A DNA stretch of 5,676 nucleotides from Calditrichaceae bacterium. GTDB lineage: Bacteria > Calditrichota > Calditrichia > Calditrichales > Calditrichaceae. Shown here piece after piece: positions 5,074 through 5,676 of this stretch (the first letter of the stretch is position 1; each line of letters begins with the position of its first letter). Where the stretch lies: contig JAUVIB010000238.1 of the NCBI GenBank assembly GCA_030592985.1, positions 1 to 5,676 on the forward strand, read 5' to 3'. Position numbers and translations under genes: made by a program. Under the pieces are notes generated by a model, which was given only the letters and a program-made list of their open reading frames with translations, did not search any database and had not been told where the DNA came from.

Positions 5074-5283
5074 TTATTTTATCTTTCTAAATTCATCTTT
5101 AGATAAATTCAGAATTTTCAATAATTGACTTTCAACTCCGGGCGAGACATCTTTTGAACCATGATTTGGCACTGGAAAGGTGTTTTTACCATCAGAAAAA
5201 ATAACATGTGAGCCTTTTTGACGCACAACCTGATACCCAAGTTTTATTAATCTTCTCTCAATATCCCTATACTTGAACGGCAT
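5074..5283 (-). CDS. hicA: HicA-type mRNA interferase toxin
   Basis: This 69-residue protein fits the HicA/YcfA family, small double-stranded-RNA-binding-fold toxins that cleave mRNA. Seen: the N-terminal helix region RDIERRLIKLGYQVVRQ (6-22), the family's GSH signature with the catalytic histidine H26 followed by VIFSDG, the strand FPVPNH (36-41), and a C-terminal helix beginning near V50 (VESQLLKIL). Length is normal. The ATG at 5283 lies 17 bp inside the end of hicB, which implies translational coupling; an A-rich AAGAAAAAT precedes it rather than a strong Shine-Dalgarno. The TAA stop overlaps a repeated GCATTATTTT word. In known systems the antitoxin binds HicA and blocks its active site. 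Confidence 0.88.
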   Translation of the reverse strand: MPFKYRDIERRLIKLGYQVVRQKGSHVIFSDGKNTFPVPNHGSKDVSPGVESQLLKILNLSKDEFRKIK

Positions 5284-5485
5284 ATTTTTCTTGCATAAAG
5301 ATTAATTCATTCTTAATTATTCGTTCATCATTTATTTGTTCAAGATGATAGTCCATTATCATTTCAACAACATTTTTCAATTCCGAAATAGCATCTTTCT
5401 CTGAATAAGCAAAAGCGAATAAATTTGAATGCCCTTCCACCCTGGCGAGATAGCCATCTCCATCTTTTTCAATTATTGTTTTCAT
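5267..5485 (-). CDS. hicB: HicB-type antitoxin, short form
   Basis: This 72-residue protein has the HicB N-terminal pattern IEKDGDGYLARVEG (5-18), then an acidic helix SEKDAISELKNVVEMIMDYHLEQ (28-50) and a final strand ending in QV. That is the partial RNase-H-like fold of HicB antitoxins. No helix-turn-helix or ribbon-helix-helix follows, so autoregulation by this protein alone is doubtful. Relatives of this size are sometimes mislabelled as a 2-oxoisovalerate dehydrogenase subunit. It precedes and overlaps hicA by 17 bp, the antitoxin-first order. Upstream (5486-5676) is AT-rich with no gene. A weak promoter-like pair reads ATGACA and TAATTA on the minus strand (5527-5522 and 5504-5499, 17-bp spacing), and TTAAT/ATTAA forms a small inverted repeat at 5502-5515. 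Neither is strong evidence. Confidence 0.8.
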   Translation of the reverse strand: MKTIIEKDGDGYLARVEGHSNLFAFAYSEKDAISELKNVVEMIMDYHLEQINDERIIKNELIFMQEKYAVQV

Positions 5486-5676
5486 AGTATTTATTGTGTA
5501 ATTAATTTATATTAACAAGATTGTCATTTTTATTAAAACAACCAATATTTCTGGTTAAATCCAATTATTTGTATTCCTTAACTCACACCCATTTGAAATT
5601 TATCTCAATTTAAAATGCTAACGATTAGTCAAAATTTAAGATTTGATATTAACTAAATCAAGTTTTTGTATTATTT

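Noticed and set aside
5540..5556. AACCA/TGGTT inverted repeat upstream of hicB as an operator
   Set aside because: Five-base arms in AT-rich sequence are expected by chance, and the short HicB shows no DNA-binding domain.

Overview
The window is AT-rich. Seven genes are visible and all lie on the minus strand, so transcription runs from high to low coordinates. The gene content suggests a member of the Bacteroidota/Ignavibacteriota (FCB) group: nucleotide-sugar genes for a surface polysaccharide, a four-helix-bundle gene inside the locus, HicBA and Schlafen-ATPase accessory genes, start codons without clear Shine-Dalgarno sequences, and gaps full of short degenerate repeats. This placement is inference; no rRNA or marker gene is present.

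Layout in the direction of transcription. At 5676-5486 there is an AT-rich upstream region with no recognised gene. At 5485-5074 a small hicB-hicA toxin-antitoxin pair overlaps by 17 bp. At 4880-3720 there is a Schlafen/AlbA_2 plus GHKL-type ATPase protein. At 3395-341 there is a nucleotide-sugar block: capE, a small RmlC-like cupin, then capF. At 312-121 a truncated four-helix-bundle gene follows capF after 28 bp. Positions 120-1 hold an imperfect inverted repeat of a dispersed type.

CapE and CapF are the first two enzymes of the UDP-N-acetyl-L-fucosamine pathway (UDP-GlcNAc to the 4-keto-6-deoxy intermediate, then to UDP-N-acetyl-L-pneumosamine). The third enzyme, the CapG-type 2-epimerase, would be expected beyond the left edge. 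The cupin between them probably acts on the same or a related keto-sugar. The HicBA and Schlafen-ATPase genes are accessory and unrelated to sugar synthesis.

The most unusual part is the repeats. Every intergenic gap between genes, apart from the overlapping hicB-hicA junction, contains a degenerate array with a strict 7-bp period (units such as TTAGTGA, CTGGTGA, CTCGGTG, CTGGATG). Two gaps also hold an array with an 8-bp period. A 57-bp stretch of the heptamer family sits in frame inside both capF and the cupin gene. It encodes a 19-residue peptide in the same reading frame and at the same length in both proteins. A separate 42-bp repeat supplies the stop codon of both capE and the cupin gene.
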